NCBI GenBank assembly: GCA_946413265.1
Contig: CAMKJU010000024.1
Location: forward strand, 1 to 46,808
Reading direction: 5' to 3'
Source of the DNA: an uncultured Lentisphaerota bacterium
GTDB lineage: Bacteria > Verrucomicrobiota > Kiritimatiellia > RFP12 > UBA1067
Length of the DNA: 46,808 bases
The notes below the pieces were generated by a model. It did no database searches, was not told the DNA's origin, and saw nothing but the letters and a program-made list of their open reading frames with translations. Positions 1 through 8,367 of the stretch are shown here, one piece after another; the first letter of the stretch is position 1, and every line of letters begins with the position of its first letter. The position numbers were made by a program, and so were the translations under genes.

Positions 1-568
1 AGCCGACGACCCTTCCCTTCGCCACGCGCTCGTAACCCTTGTGCGTCCGCCGTTCCAGCCACACGCCCTCGTCTTCCTTCGCGGCGTCCACGGGGATGTC
101 GTAGCCGGCAACGCTCAGGACATGGCCGGTTGCCAGCACGTCAAAGCGCTTTGCCGTCTTGTCAAAGACGTTGTAGATGTGCGCCTGAACCGTTGTGAGA
201 CCATTCACCGCCTCCAGCTTGTCCTTCAGCCCGTTCATCAGCGGACGCCTCGCCTTCACCGCCCCGCGCACGTAAAGCCCCTCTGCTTCAGGCGAGGAAT
301 CGCGGCTGGAAAGCGCGCCGGACAGCCTTGGATAGAACGACACCAGCCCGAAGTCGAGCTTATTGCCTTTGGCCAGCTCATCCAGGATGAAGCCCTTCAG
401 CAGTACCAACGTTGTCTCCGCCTGCGCGGCGTTCAATCGGGAAAAATCCGCCCACCGCTCGATGAGTTTTTTTCCCTCAAGGGTCGCGTTCGGCGTCAGG
501 TTGGTCTGAAACTTCCCGGCGGCATCCTTCTCGCGGGTGACAGCCTTGATCTTTATGTGCTTCTGCAT
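1..568 (-). CDS. IHF/HU-like DNA-binding protein with C-terminal DUF4469-like region (3' end outside window)
   Basis: The reading frame starts at ATG 566-568 behind a strong ribosome site (AAAGGAG, 577-583) and stays open to the left edge, giving at least 189 residues; the C-terminus is missing. The N-terminus (MQKHIKIKAVTREKDAAGKF) is followed by a segment rich in basic and helical residues, including LIERWADFSRLNAAQAETTL and a beta-rich FGLVSFYPRLSGAL stretch. This pattern matches the divergent HU/IHF-like proteins common in Bacteroidetes and PVC gut bacteria (Bvu_2165 type), which carry a DUF4469-like C-terminal domain. The role in such families is thought to be DNA binding or nucleoid organisation; the specific function here is not known. 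It has its own promoter with a palindrome overlapping the -35 region, which suggests regulation. The family call is from memory of sequence pattern and is moderately secure. Confidence 0.65.
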   Translation of the reverse strand, partial: MQKHIKIKAVTREKDAAGKFQTNLTPNATLEGKKLIERWADFSRLNAAQAETTLVLLKGFILDELAKGNKLDFGLVSFYPRLSGALSSRDSSPEAEGLYVRGAVKARRPLMNGLKDKLEAVNGLTTVQAHIYNVFDKTAKRFDVLATGHVLSVAGYDIPVDAAKEDEGVWLERRTHKGYERVAKGRVVG

Positions 569-656
569 GTGTTTTTCTCCTTTGTTCGTCGCGTCAGAGG
601 GACGGACTGCATGTGAAATGCCGTCCTTACCCTGTGTCCAACTGAAACTTGCCGCC

Positions 657-720
657 ATTATACCAAATATTTGCCGCCGAATAAATGTCAATTCGGCGGC
701 AAATCAATGATATTCGGCGA
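657..720 (-). promoter_or_regulatory. Promoter with palindromic operator-like element upstream of the IHF-like gene
   Basis: On the minus strand there is a consensus -10 TATAAT (657-662). A perfect inverted repeat, TTTGCCGCCGAAT (670-682) and ATTCGGCGGCAAA (691-703), has 13-bp arms and an 8-nt gap. A consensus TTGACA (686-691) lies almost exactly in the gap, but it is 23 nt from the -10, too far for an ordinary sigma-70 pair; at 17 nt spacing the -35 would be the weak TTTATT. A further half site, ATTCGGCGA, lies at 712-720. The arrangement suits a repressor site covering the promoter. A transcribed stem-loop or insertion-sequence end remains possible. Confidence 0.5.
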
Positions 721-896
721 CGAAACAACTACTTCCACCGTTGAAGATTCTCACGTACACATCTGGTCTAGGGCTCGTACACCGTAGGAAAATAGCGTTC
801 ACACAGTTGAGAGTAGAGATTTCCGTTCAAGTATTCTACAGTCGCTCTTACCTTCACAGTAAAGGTCGGCACAACTCCAAACACATTCTATTGACA
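721..896. other. Intergenic stretch with no recognisable feature
   Basis: Between the operator-like palindrome and the stop codon of the esterase gene there is lower-GC sequence with no convincing ORF, RNA or terminator hairpin. It lies downstream of the esterase gene and upstream of the IHF-like promoter. Confidence 0.5.
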
Positions 897-2924
897 CTAG
901 TCTGGTAAATTGCCCGAAGTAAGTTCCGTCCAGTCGTAAGACAGAAGCGCACCGTTGACGCAGATGGACATTGGCGTGTCGAGCGCTTTCCTGACCGATT
1001 CCGACCATGACGGCGGCGGGTTGACACATTCGACCTTTCCAAACAGTCCCTTGTTCACGGCGAATGCGTGGGCTGCGGCGACGGCCATGCGCCCACGCGT
1101 AAAGGTATACGGCGACGCCCCGAACCTCCGTTTCAGATCCAGCGCCACTTCCTGAAGTTCAGCGGCCTGACGCCCCACAAGCGACTGGCCAAGCGCATAG
1201 AGCAACACGGAAAGCTCCTCGTCCCGTCCCTTCCGCGAGTAATAACTTCCCCCTTTTTTCCTTCCGTACTGTCCGATTTCCCCTGTCCCCGTCAGGTCGA
1301 TGGACATCACGGGGCGGCCGGCTGCCATGTACTTCGCCACGGCCTCCGCGCTGTTTTTGCGGGAAGCGGCATTCAAGGCGATGACCGGCGCACCCGATAT
1401 CTTGGCCGGGATGAACACAACAGCGGGAAGCTTCAGCCCGTCCGGCCGCACATACGCCTCGCGGACGATTCGCACACCGCCGCGCGTCTCTTCCGAAATC
1501 TCGATGCGCCTGAGCGGCACGGCGCCCGGTTCGGCGATGCCGGCGATGCGCCGCACGTCGGCAGGCGTGACCTTGCCCTTCCGCGCGGAAACCGCCGCCT
1601 TCAGGTCGTCGCGCATGACATCGTACACCGTACGCTCGCCAGGCAGCGACAACACGCCCCCGCCTCCGCACGAGGAACCATCGGACTTGCCCGGCCCGCA
1701 GTCAGACGTCTTTTTGTCGAAGCCTTTGTTGAGCGTGCGATACTCCTCCGTCATCCGCGCAAGCGCCGAGGCGTCCCCGCGAAGCCAGCGCTTCATCCAG
1801 TCGATGGAAGACGCGCGGCTCCCCTCGTACCAGAGGTGGCCACCCTCCATGTCCGTCATGCCGAAGCGCTCTCCCCAGCCGAGACGCTTCATCACGTCTT
1901 CGACAAGTTCGACGGTGTGCCGCGTGCCGTCGAAGGGAAAGACGATGTCGCCGCGATAGGCCTGCACGCGCACGGGCAGCGGCGCGGACATGAGGCAGAA
2001 CGACGCGTGGTTCAAGCCGAACGACAGCTGTCCGAAGATGTTCTGGCATGCGTCCCCGGGACCGATCGACGCCTTCTCGGCCGCCCGGGCAAAGGAACAG
2101 ATGTATCCGGCGGGCGCCGTCGCCGCAAGCCGGGGATCGACCGCCTGCAGAAAGGCCGTGACGTTCCCGCCGCCCGAATTCCCCATGCAGCCGAGCGCCT
2201 TGGCGTCGATGTCGGGACGCGTCTCGAGATAGTCGAGCGCGCGCATCGCGTCCCACACGCGGAAACGCGGGAACCCGCCCCCGAGAAGGACGGCCAGCGA
2301 GCCGATGCGGTTGTGCTCATCCCAGTTGAGCGCAAGGTTCTTCCCGCGCTGCTGGACACGTTCGCCCTGCGCGAACGGATCGACCACCAACGCCGCGATG
2401 CCGGCGCGGGCGGACATCACCCCGCCCCTGCCGTAGTTGGCGGCGGACTTCCCCTCGCCGCTGTGTCCGCAGGAAATCAGCACGCAGGGATATGGCGGCG
2501 GGAAGCGCGTGGCGTCGGGCAGATAGAGGTTGGCGGTAACATGAACGCCGGGCCAGCTCTCGAACAGGACGTTCTCCACCGTGTAGCCGTCGCGCTTCCG
2601 GACGGCAACCGTGCGCGCGTTCAGCGGACACCGCTCGGACGGAAAACCGCCCATGGCGCGAATCATGCGGCTTCGCAGATTCTTTCCGTACTGCTGCAGC
2701 TCCTCGCGCGTCTTCATTCGCCGCCAAGCCGCATCACATGCGGCATCCGCCCGCTCGATCTCCGCCAACACCGTACGCCATGACGACCTTGCCGCGTCAG
2801 CGCCCAGGACGGGTTTCGCCAGTTCAGCGGAAATCCAGTCGACGTCTCCTGCGAAGCAAGAGAGCATTCCCGAAGCGAACGCCGCAACCACTGCGGCGAG
2901 AACATGTCTTTGGATTGTTTTCAT
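897..2924 (-). CDS. Secreted two-domain alpha/beta-hydrolase, acetyl-xylan-esterase-like
   Basis: The start is ATG 2922-2924, preceded by AAGGAT (2932-2937) at good spacing; earlier in-frame starts lack a ribosome site. The 675-residue product begins with a signal peptide (residues 1 to about 26, hydrophobic VLAAVVAAFASGM). The first alpha/beta-hydrolase domain (about 100-390) carries the nucleophile elbow GNSGGG with Ser250 and a plausible catalytic His363 in EGGHLWYEG. This layout is seen in AXE1/CE7-like and related CE15-like esterases that remove acyl groups from plant or mucin polysaccharides. A second hydrolase-like half (about 490-675; SIDLTGTGEIGQ) lacks an obvious Ser nucleophile and is probably non-catalytic. 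Substrate is not determined by sequence. It is divergent from alr, across an intergenic region of about 230 bp. A lipoprotein signal is unlikely because the residues before Cys23 do not form a good lipobox. Confidence 0.75.
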   Translation of the reverse strand: MKTIQRHVLAAVVAAFASGMLSCFAGDVDWISAELAKPVLGADAARSSWRTVLAEIERADAACDAAWRRMKTREELQQYGKNLRSRMIRAMGGFPSERCPLNARTVAVRKRDGYTVENVLFESWPGVHVTANLYLPDATRFPPPYPCVLISCGHSGEGKSAANYGRGGVMSARAGIAALVVDPFAQGERVQQRGKNLALNWDEHNRIGSLAVLLGGGFPRFRVWDAMRALDYLETRPDIDAKALGCMGNSGGGNVTAFLQAVDPRLAATAPAGYICSFARAAEKASIGPGDACQNIFGQLSFGLNHASFCLMSAPLPVRVQAYRGDIVFPFDGTRHTVELVEDVMKRLGWGERFGMTDMEGGHLWYEGSRASSIDWMKRWLRGDASALARMTEEYRTLNKGFDKKTSDCGPGKSDGSSCGGGGVLSLPGERTVYDVMRDDLKAAVSARKGKVTPADVRRIAGIAEPGAVPLRRIEISEETRGGVRIVREAYVRPDGLKLPAVVFIPAKISGAPVIALNAASRKNSAEAVAKYMAAGRPVMSIDLTGTGEIGQYGRKKGGSYYSRKGRDEELSVLLYALGQSLVGRQAAELQEVALDLKRRFGASPYTFTRGRMAVAAAHAFAVNKGLFGKVECVNPPPSWSESVRKALDTPMSICVNGALLSYDWTELTSGNLPD

Positions 2925-3074
2925 TGGACGAATCCTTGTATATGGCATTTCTCGACAATTAGATTTCATCGGCAAATATTATATCATATTCCTTCCGTGC
3001 GAAGCCGCAGAGCCATACGGACTACCCTGTCCAGAGCGCGACCTCCGCCCACTTACTCATGCGCACAGGACCTC

Positions 3075-3101
3075 TTGACCTGCACGGGGGAAAATGATAA
3101 T
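3075..3101 (+). promoter_or_regulatory. Candidate sigma-70 promoter for alr
   Basis: TTGACC (3075-3080) and GATAAT (3096-3101) are separated by 15 nt, slightly short; a weaker TAATCT with 17 nt spacing overlaps it. It lies about 60 nt upstream of the chosen alr start, in the only gap in which alr can have its own promoter. Confidence 0.4.
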
Positions 3102-3119
3102 CTATCGCCCATCGGCGCG

Positions 3120-3139
3120 AGGCCGCGACTGCGCGGCCT
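3120..3139 (+). promoter_or_regulatory. GC-rich stem-loop in the alr 5' leader
   Basis: AGGCCGCG (3120-3127) pairs perfectly with CGCGGCCT (3132-3139) across a 4-nt loop. It ends about 10 nt before the GGAGG ribosome site of alr, so it could affect initiation or protect the mRNA end. There is no T-run long enough to call a terminator. Confidence 0.4.
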
Positions 3140-3158
3140 TTGCCGTATGGAGGCAGAT

Positions 3159-4301
3159 ATGAAAGATGTTGAGATGAAAAGCAATCTGAAAAGGCGCGTG
3201 TGGGTGGAGATCGACGTATCCCGCCTGCGCGCGAACTACGCGAAGATCGCCGCGGCCGTGAAGCCGCTGAAGGTGCTCTGCGTGTTGAAGGCAAACGCCT
3301 ACGGTCTCGGCGTGATGCCCTACGCGGCCGCCCTCGCCGAGACCGACTGCGCCGGGTTCGGCGTGGCAGAACCGTTCGAGGCCCTTCAGCTTGCGGGCGG
3401 GAAGAAACCCGTGCAGATACTCTCCTCCATCCTGCCCGACGAGATTGAGCCGATGGTTGCGGCCGGCGTCACCCTTCCCGTGATCGACCTCCCCACAGCG
3501 AAGCTAATTAGCACCGCCGCGCGGAAGCTCGGACGCACCGCCACCGTCCACTTCAAGCTCGACACAGGCATGGGCCGCCTCGGCATCCTCGCCTCGGACG
3601 CCCCCCGCGTGATCCGCGCCGTGAAGCGCCTCCCCAACCTCGACTGCGCCGGCATCTTCTCCCACTGCCCCATGGCCTACGACCCAGCGAACGAGTTCTC
3701 GAACGACCAGATCGACCTCTTCTGCGCCATACTCAAGGACGTCGCGCGCGACGGCATCCGCTTCAAGACCATCCACATCGCCGCCTCGGACGCAATCAAC
3801 AACTTCCCGCGCGCCGCAAAGCGCCCCTTCACGATGGTGCGCACAGGCATCAACCTGCACGGCTCCTTCGACCCCAACGGACGCCGCGCGCTCAACGTGG
3901 AGTCGGTCCTCACCCTAAAGACCCGCGTCGCGCAGGTCCGCGACCTCCCCGCCGGCACTACGCTCGGCTACGGACGCACATGGTGCCTCGCGAAACGCAC
4001 GCGCGTTGCGACAATCTCAGCCGGCTATGCGGATGGACTTCCCCTCGCCCTCACGAACCGAGGCCACGTACTGATCGACGGCGTACCGTGTCCTGTAATC
4101 GGACGCATCTCAATGGACTACACGACCGTGGATGTCTCGCGCGTCCCCCACGTGAAACCCGGCGACGAGGTGGTATGCCTCGGCGGACGCGGCAAGTACG
4201 CCATCACGCCCGACGACTGGGCCGCCCTCAAGGGCACCCACGCCTACGACATCATCTGCTCCTTCGGCAACCGCGTCGAGCGCGTCTACTGCGGACGCTA
4301 G
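3159..4301 (+). CDS. alr: Alanine racemase
   Basis: PLP-dependent enzyme interconverting L- and D-alanine for peptidoglycan synthesis, in the cytoplasm. The 380-residue length is typical of the family. The PLP lysine is Lys44 in VLKANAYGLG, the second catalytic residue is Tyr271 in LGYGRTW, and conserved GRISMDYTTVD follows at about 315-325. The start ATG 3159-3161 has GGAGG five bases upstream; ATG 3147 overlaps that site and ATG 3174 has none, so 3159 is preferred. The gene stands alone on the plus strand, convergent with the ABC exporter block, whose stop is 20 bp beyond. A promoter and a leader hairpin are visible upstream. No domain fusion is seen. Confidence 0.95.
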   Translation: MKDVEMKSNLKRRVWVEIDVSRLRANYAKIAAAVKPLKVLCVLKANAYGLGVMPYAAALAETDCAGFGVAEPFEALQLAGGKKPVQILSSILPDEIEPMVAAGVTLPVIDLPTAKLISTAARKLGRTATVHFKLDTGMGRLGILASDAPRVIRAVKRLPNLDCAGIFSHCPMAYDPANEFSNDQIDLFCAILKDVARDGIRFKTIHIAASDAINNFPRAAKRPFTMVRTGINLHGSFDPNGRRALNVESVLTLKTRVAQVRDLPAGTTLGYGRTWCLAKRTRVATISAGYADGLPLALTNRGHVLIDGVPCPVIGRISMDYTTVDVSRVPHVKPGDEVVCLGGRGKYAITPDDWAALKGTHAYDIICSFGNRVERVYCGR

Positions 4302-4320
4302 ACGCCTAGCCCGCCTTCCA

Positions 4321-5565
4321 TCAAGAGGCGCGGCGGCGCACGATGTACGCCGCGAGCGAGAGCAGCACGAGCGGAGCAACCACTGCGTCCACAAATGCAG
4401 TACGGGCCAACGTGGACCATTCAACGCACGTACCCGTGGCCAGGTCGGAAATCGGCTGCGGCTCCGCGAGCGCGGAAGTCGCAAAGGCCACGGCATGCGA
4501 GAGCCAGAGTCCCATCCTGTCTGACATCGGCAAATCCAAAGTGTCTGGATACTGCGCCACCACCGCAGGCGCCATTTCGACTACGACGAGCATGACGAGC
4601 GCCGTGAAGATCGCCACCGGACGCGACAGCGACGCAGATAGAAAAAGCCCGAACGCGCAGAGGAACGCGACCACGCACAGCATCTCGCATGTCGCTCGCA
4701 GCGTGTTCATCACGAAGGAGTCCGCCGGCGTAAGTACCTCCACGTCGCGTCGAGGTCTGAGCATCACCGTGGTTTTGCCCGTATTGTGGAAACTCAACTT
4801 TGTATCCCATCCCGCGCCATGGCCTGGCGGACGGACAAGCGGAATTTCAAGGACTGACTGCGTATTGTTGCTCACCACGGCTGACCACGGTCCGAGCGTG
4901 ACGACGCCGGAAAGCTCCGAGCGCATGTTGAACTGGGTGGAGAATCGAATGCGCGCGGTAGCGCCGTCGGATGCCGCCGCCTCGTCCGGGAACGGCCACG
5001 AGGCTGTGCATGTCGGAGGGATGTTCTCGTAGCGGTCGATTTCGCGACCGGTGAGGATGGATAGCAGTCTGTGGCGAGGAGCCGTGCGAATCTCGCGCGG
5101 GGTGTTCGTGTCCGCGAGGATATCCTGCAGCATCTGCTTCGCCACCGTCTCAGGTGGCTCCAGCACGGGCGCGTAGACGTGCCGGCAGTCCGTCCAGCCC
5201 CCGCGCGCGCAGGTCAATCCCGCGTTGAAGGCAAGCACCACTGCGGCAACCGCGACAAGCGCAAGGAAAGGCCCGAAGAGGAGCGCGCCGGCGGAAACCG
5301 GACGCACGGCCGCGAGGGCGAGACGGTGCGATTCGCGCGCACGCGCCACTAAGCCGCAGGCGCAAGCGAGCAACGCCACGCAAAGAACCATGTACACGCC
5401 GCCTGGTACGGCCCTCAGGAATACCTCGCGGGCGCCAGCCGCAGTACCGTCGGACCGCACCAGCGCAGGAAGGAACAGATGCGCAAGCGCCGTCAGCGCA
5501 AGAAGCGCCGTCAGGACATGCCCGCGCACAAGCGCGCGCCATGCAAGCAGGAAGGACTCAGCCAC
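4321..5565 (-). CDS. ABC-2-type transporter permease with large extracytoplasmic loop
   Basis: The probable start is GTG 5563-5565, overlapping the stop of the ATPase gene by 8 nt and preceded by a G-rich ribosome site. The protein has 414 residues. Membrane segments are seen near residues 15-35, 55-75 and 95-115, followed by a long polar region (about 120-285) and further segments near 300-340 and 385-410. Permeases of this kind pair with the adjacent ATPase to export substrates or to act on envelope components. The polar region between the membrane segments resembles extracytoplasmic loops of ABC-2 permeases. The substrate cannot be read from the sequence. It is the last gene of a three-gene exporter operon, convergent with alr. 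Confidence 0.75.
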   Translation of the reverse strand: MAESFLLAWRALVRGHVLTALLALTALAHLFLPALVRSDGTAAGAREVFLRAVPGGVYMVLCVALLACACGLVARARESHRLALAAVRPVSAGALLFGPFLALVAVAAVVLAFNAGLTCARGGWTDCRHVYAPVLEPPETVAKQMLQDILADTNTPREIRTAPRHRLLSILTGREIDRYENIPPTCTASWPFPDEAAASDGATARIRFSTQFNMRSELSGVVTLGPWSAVVSNNTQSVLEIPLVRPPGHGAGWDTKLSFHNTGKTTVMLRPRRDVEVLTPADSFVMNTLRATCEMLCVVAFLCAFGLFLSASLSRPVAIFTALVMLVVVEMAPAVVAQYPDTLDLPMSDRMGLWLSHAVAFATSALAEPQPISDLATGTCVEWSTLARTAFVDAVVAPLVLLSLAAYIVRRRAS

Positions 5566-6409
5566 GCGCAGCCCCCACCGCTTCTGCGAAGAACTTCTCA
5601 AGCGGCACGCTTGGGTGGTCGAACGCGACAGGTTTTCCGTAGCGGCGCGCAAGTTCGTCCGCCAGCGCGCGCGCCTCATCCTCCGCGAGGCCCTCCACCG
5701 TGAAACGGGCGTCCTGCGTGCGCGTGAGGAGGTCGGCAGTGCGTCCGATGGCGGCGACCTGTCCGTGCGAGAGGATCGCGATCTTGGAGCAGACGTCCTC
5801 GGTGTCGGCAAGCAGGTGCGATGTCATCAGCACCGTCACGCCGTCCTTCGCCAGCGTGCGGATGAGTTCCTTCACGTCGCGCGTGCCGATGGGGTCGAGT
5901 CCGGACGTCGGCTCGTCGAGGACGAGCAGTTCCGGATTCGATACGAGCGACGCGGCGAGCGCCACGCGGCGGGCCATGCCCTTAGAAAACCCTCCCACCG
6001 CGCGGTCGGCGACAGACGCTAGGCCAACGCGCTCCAGCAGTTCTTCCGTGCGCTTCTTCGCGGTGCGGCGGTCGAGCGACGAAAGCCCCGCATAGTATCG
6101 GATCGTCTCACGCGCCGTGAGGAACGGATGCAGGTAGGAAAGCTCAGGCAGGTATCCGAGGCGCGCACGCGCCGCACGGGCGCGGGGCGAGAGCCCGAAC
6201 AGACGTATGGTGCCGCCCGACGGCGCAAGAAGGCCAAGGATCATCTTGATGGTCGTGGACTTCCCGGAACCATTTGGCCCCAACAAGCCGAATACGTCTC
6301 CGCGTTCAACGGTCAGGTCTATGCCACGCACGGCCTCGGCCACGGGACGCAGCCAGAAGTCGCGGAACGTCTTTCGCAGTCCTTTGATCTCCACAACGGG
6401 TTCGCTCAT
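5558..6409 (-). CDS. ABC transporter ATP-binding protein (ABC-2 exporter type)
   Basis: ATPase subunit of an exporter, 283 residues, cytoplasmic. Walker A is GPNGSGKS (44-51), the signature is the FSKGM variant (141-145), Walker B with the catalytic Glu is LLVLDEP (161-167), and the switch His is His198. The order and the FSKGM signature fit the family that includes NosF, GldA and CcmA-like exporters. ATG 6407-6409 has GGGAG upstream and overlaps the stop of the preceding permease by ATGA. Both flanking genes encode permeases, so the transporter is probably a heterodimeric membrane part plus this ATPase. The C-terminal 70 residues form the usual accessory tail. Confidence 0.92.
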   Translation of the reverse strand: MSEPVVEIKGLRKTFRDFWLRPVAEAVRGIDLTVERGDVFGLLGPNGSGKSTTIKMILGLLAPSGGTIRLFGLSPRARAARARLGYLPELSYLHPFLTARETIRYYAGLSSLDRRTAKKRTEELLERVGLASVADRAVGGFSKGMARRVALAASLVSNPELLVLDEPTSGLDPIGTRDVKELIRTLAKDGVTVLMTSHLLADTEDVCSKIAILSHGQVAAIGRTADLLTRTQDARFTVEGLAEDEARALADELARRYGKPVAFDHPSVPLEKFFAEAVGAARG

Positions 6410-7311
6410 GGAATCTCCCTTCTCGCAAGCAGCACGGAGCCGACAACTAGCCAGAACGCGACCAGCAACGCGCCAGCCCCTGCGGCAGCGCAAAGTTCCC
6501 GCGCCGGAATCGTCCCGCCTGATGTAAAGGCGTCGACAAGCCAAAAGCGGTTGATGTCCGGCATCACGGCTCGCAGCGGACGGACGAACGACAGCAGTAC
6601 CGCCACGGTCATTAGCGCCGATACGGCCGCCGGCTTGAGGCATACCGCGAGCGCGCCCGCCATGACCACGAACACCGAGCAGCCCATGGCCAGCACGCCC
6701 AGCGCGGGCAACAGTGACCATGGCACAGGCGAATGGTTGAAAAACAGGATGCCGGCGAGCGCCACCGGTTGTGCGAGCGCCATCAGCAAACACGCCCCAA
6801 CGCAGAAGCGCGTCCTCAGGATGCCGTTCCCCAGCGCCGCAAGCGCGAACGCAAGCAACGTTCCACCGGCGCCAGCCGCCACTCCGGGTCCCCACACGAG
6901 CACGTCGCCCTGCGTGACTATTCGTCCCATCTGCGACGTGACGACAGAGAGCAGCGTTGCCCCTGCCACGGAGAGAAGGAACAGCGCGAACGCGGCCAGC
7001 ACACCGGCGACCTTCGCGCAGAAGAACATCGAGCGCGGCACGGGGCGCGCAAGCGCCGCCGCAGCCGTTCCGCTTTCAAGCTCGCGTCCAATCGCATGGA
7101 CGGCCGCCGACGTGGCAAACACGAGTCCGAACACGAGCAGAGCGGAGAAGCCGCATTCGCGCGACAGACGCCCAGCCTCGCCGAACTGGTGCAGGTGGAA
7201 GACGGGCAGAAGATGCACTGCCAGAAGCGCAACGAGGAAAAGAATTGCAGAAAGCGGTTCGGCCAGCGCCTCAAGTGCGGCCGACCGAGCGAGTGCCCAA
7301 AACCGACGCAT
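6406..7311 (-). CDS. ABC-2-type transporter permease (NosY-like)
   Basis: A 301-residue integral membrane protein with about six hydrophobic segments (around residues 20-38, 55-75, 105-130, 145-165, 175-225, 265-295) and the cytoplasmic motif IGRELESGTAAAALARPV, which is typical of ABC-2 permeases of the NosY type. The start ATG 7309-7311 has GGGAAGG upstream. It is 12 bp downstream of the Pro/Ala-rich gene and overlaps the ATPase gene by four bases, so the order is permease, ATPase, permease in one transcript. Substrate unknown. Confidence 0.8.
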   Translation of the reverse strand: MRRFWALARSAALEALAEPLSAILFLVALLAVHLLPVFHLHQFGEAGRLSRECGFSALLVFGLVFATSAAVHAIGRELESGTAAAALARPVPRSMFFCAKVAGVLAAFALFLLSVAGATLLSVVTSQMGRIVTQGDVLVWGPGVAAGAGGTLLAFALAALGNGILRTRFCVGACLLMALAQPVALAGILFFNHSPVPWSLLPALGVLAMGCSVFVVMAGALAVCLKPAAVSALMTVAVLLSFVRPLRAVMPDINRFWLVDAFTSGGTIPARELCAAAGAGALLVAFWLVVGSVLLARREIP

Positions 7312-7323
7312 GGCGCGCCTTCC

Positions 7324-8316
7324 CTAGTCCATCTGAATGAACTGCATCTCGTTCGCGCCGGCAACCGGGCCTACGCCCTCCTGCCACAGATGCCACATCA
7401 GGAATCCAACCGCAGCAAGGGCGGCGATGGACGTAATGAGCGACATCACAGCCACCCAGCTTGGAACGCCTGCGGACTTGCCCGACTCTCCGCCGGCCAT
7501 GCCGACGGGAGAGAGGTTGCCCACAGGGGCCATATCCGCCACGGGCATTTCAGGCACGTCGCCTCCAGCCGGCGCAGCAGACGCAGCAGGCGCTGCAGGC
7601 GTGGAGGAGATTGTCGGGCGCTTGATTCCGATGCCAGGACGGTGGAGCTTCAGCGTCTTCTTCTGCGTAACGGAAGTTTCACCTTCCGTCGGCGCCTCCG
7701 ACTCTGCGGCAGTGGCGGCGGTTGGCGGTTCCGACACTGGCGGTTTCGACGGCACTAACGGCGCGGGGCCATTGTGCTTGAGATCAGTAGGACGACGCAG
7801 GCGAATCGTCTTCATCGGAGCCGGAGCCTCCTTCGTGGCGGGCGCAACGCCGATGGCGGATTCGAGCGAGATACGGGAGGTCTTTGACTTCGCAGCCTGC
7901 TGCTGCGCAGGCGTGAGGATACCCTCGGCGACAATGCCCGTCTTGCGCAGAGTCGCCTGCATGGGAATCGGCCCCGTCACAGCCTTTAGGTTCTGAGTGG
8001 CCTTTTTGGCGGCCGCCGGAGACGCTGCTGCCGTCGTCGCTGGCGCGGGCGGCTTCGCCCCGCCGATGATCGGCTTGCGGATCTGCGGCTTACGAATCAC
8101 GGGTTTGAGCTTTATAGTCGAGACACCGGCCTGCGATGCCGCGGGTGCGGCGGGTGCGGCGGCGGTAGGAGCTGCGGCTGCCGGAGTCGCTGGTGCTGGC
8201 GTCGCTGCCGCAGGTGCAGCAGTCTCCGTAGGGCGCGCGCCAAACGGAGAGACCTTGGGCGGAACGGTTGCGGTATCATCTAACGTAACCGGCGTCATTT
8301 CAACTTCTTCTGCCAT
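7324..8316 (-). CDS. Pro/Ala-rich low-complexity protein with C-terminal membrane anchor
   Basis: No family recognised. Start ATG 8314-8316 follows AAGGAG; an upstream GTG in frame is less likely. Of 330 residues, the N-terminal 270 are Ala/Pro/Thr-rich and likely disordered, with several copies of a basic motif of the form T-I/L-K/R-L-x-R/K-P (STIKLKP, KTIRLRRP, KTLKLHRP) and repeated RKP-x-I. A single hydrophobic segment near residues 285-307 (SWVAVMSLITSIAALAAVGF) precedes a short tail (EMQFIQMD). The topology, with the disordered region before the membrane segment and no signal peptide, suggests a cytoplasmic tail anchored at the membrane. It sits just before the ABC exporter and 51 bp after frr, so it may belong with the exporter. 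Function not assigned. Confidence 0.7.
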   Translation of the reverse strand: MAEEVEMTPVTLDDTATVPPKVSPFGARPTETAAPAAATPAPATPAAAAPTAAAPAAPAASQAGVSTIKLKPVIRKPQIRKPIIGGAKPPAPATTAAASPAAAKKATQNLKAVTGPIPMQATLRKTGIVAEGILTPAQQQAAKSKTSRISLESAIGVAPATKEAPAPMKTIRLRRPTDLKHNGPAPLVPSKPPVSEPPTAATAAESEAPTEGETSVTQKKTLKLHRPGIGIKRPTISSTPAAPAASAAPAGGDVPEMPVADMAPVGNLSPVGMAGGESGKSAGVPSWVAVMSLITSIAALAAVGFLMWHLWQEGVGPVAGANEMQFIQMD

Positions 8317-8367
8317 GTACACTTCTCCTTATTCTCATTACCCGTCAACAGTCGTAACCTTACAGGG

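Noticed and set aside
41-616. Plus-strand open frame of 191 codons at the left edge
   Set aside because: It is antisense to the IHF-like gene, which has a strong ribosome site and recognisable sequence.
2904-3158. N-terminal extension of alr from 2904
   Set aside because: The extension crosses the promoter-like boxes and leader hairpin and gives no homologous sequence; GGAGG before 3159 fixes the start.
4302-4320. Shared terminator between alr and the ABC exporter
   Set aside because: The 19-bp convergent gap holds no stem with a T-run on either strand.
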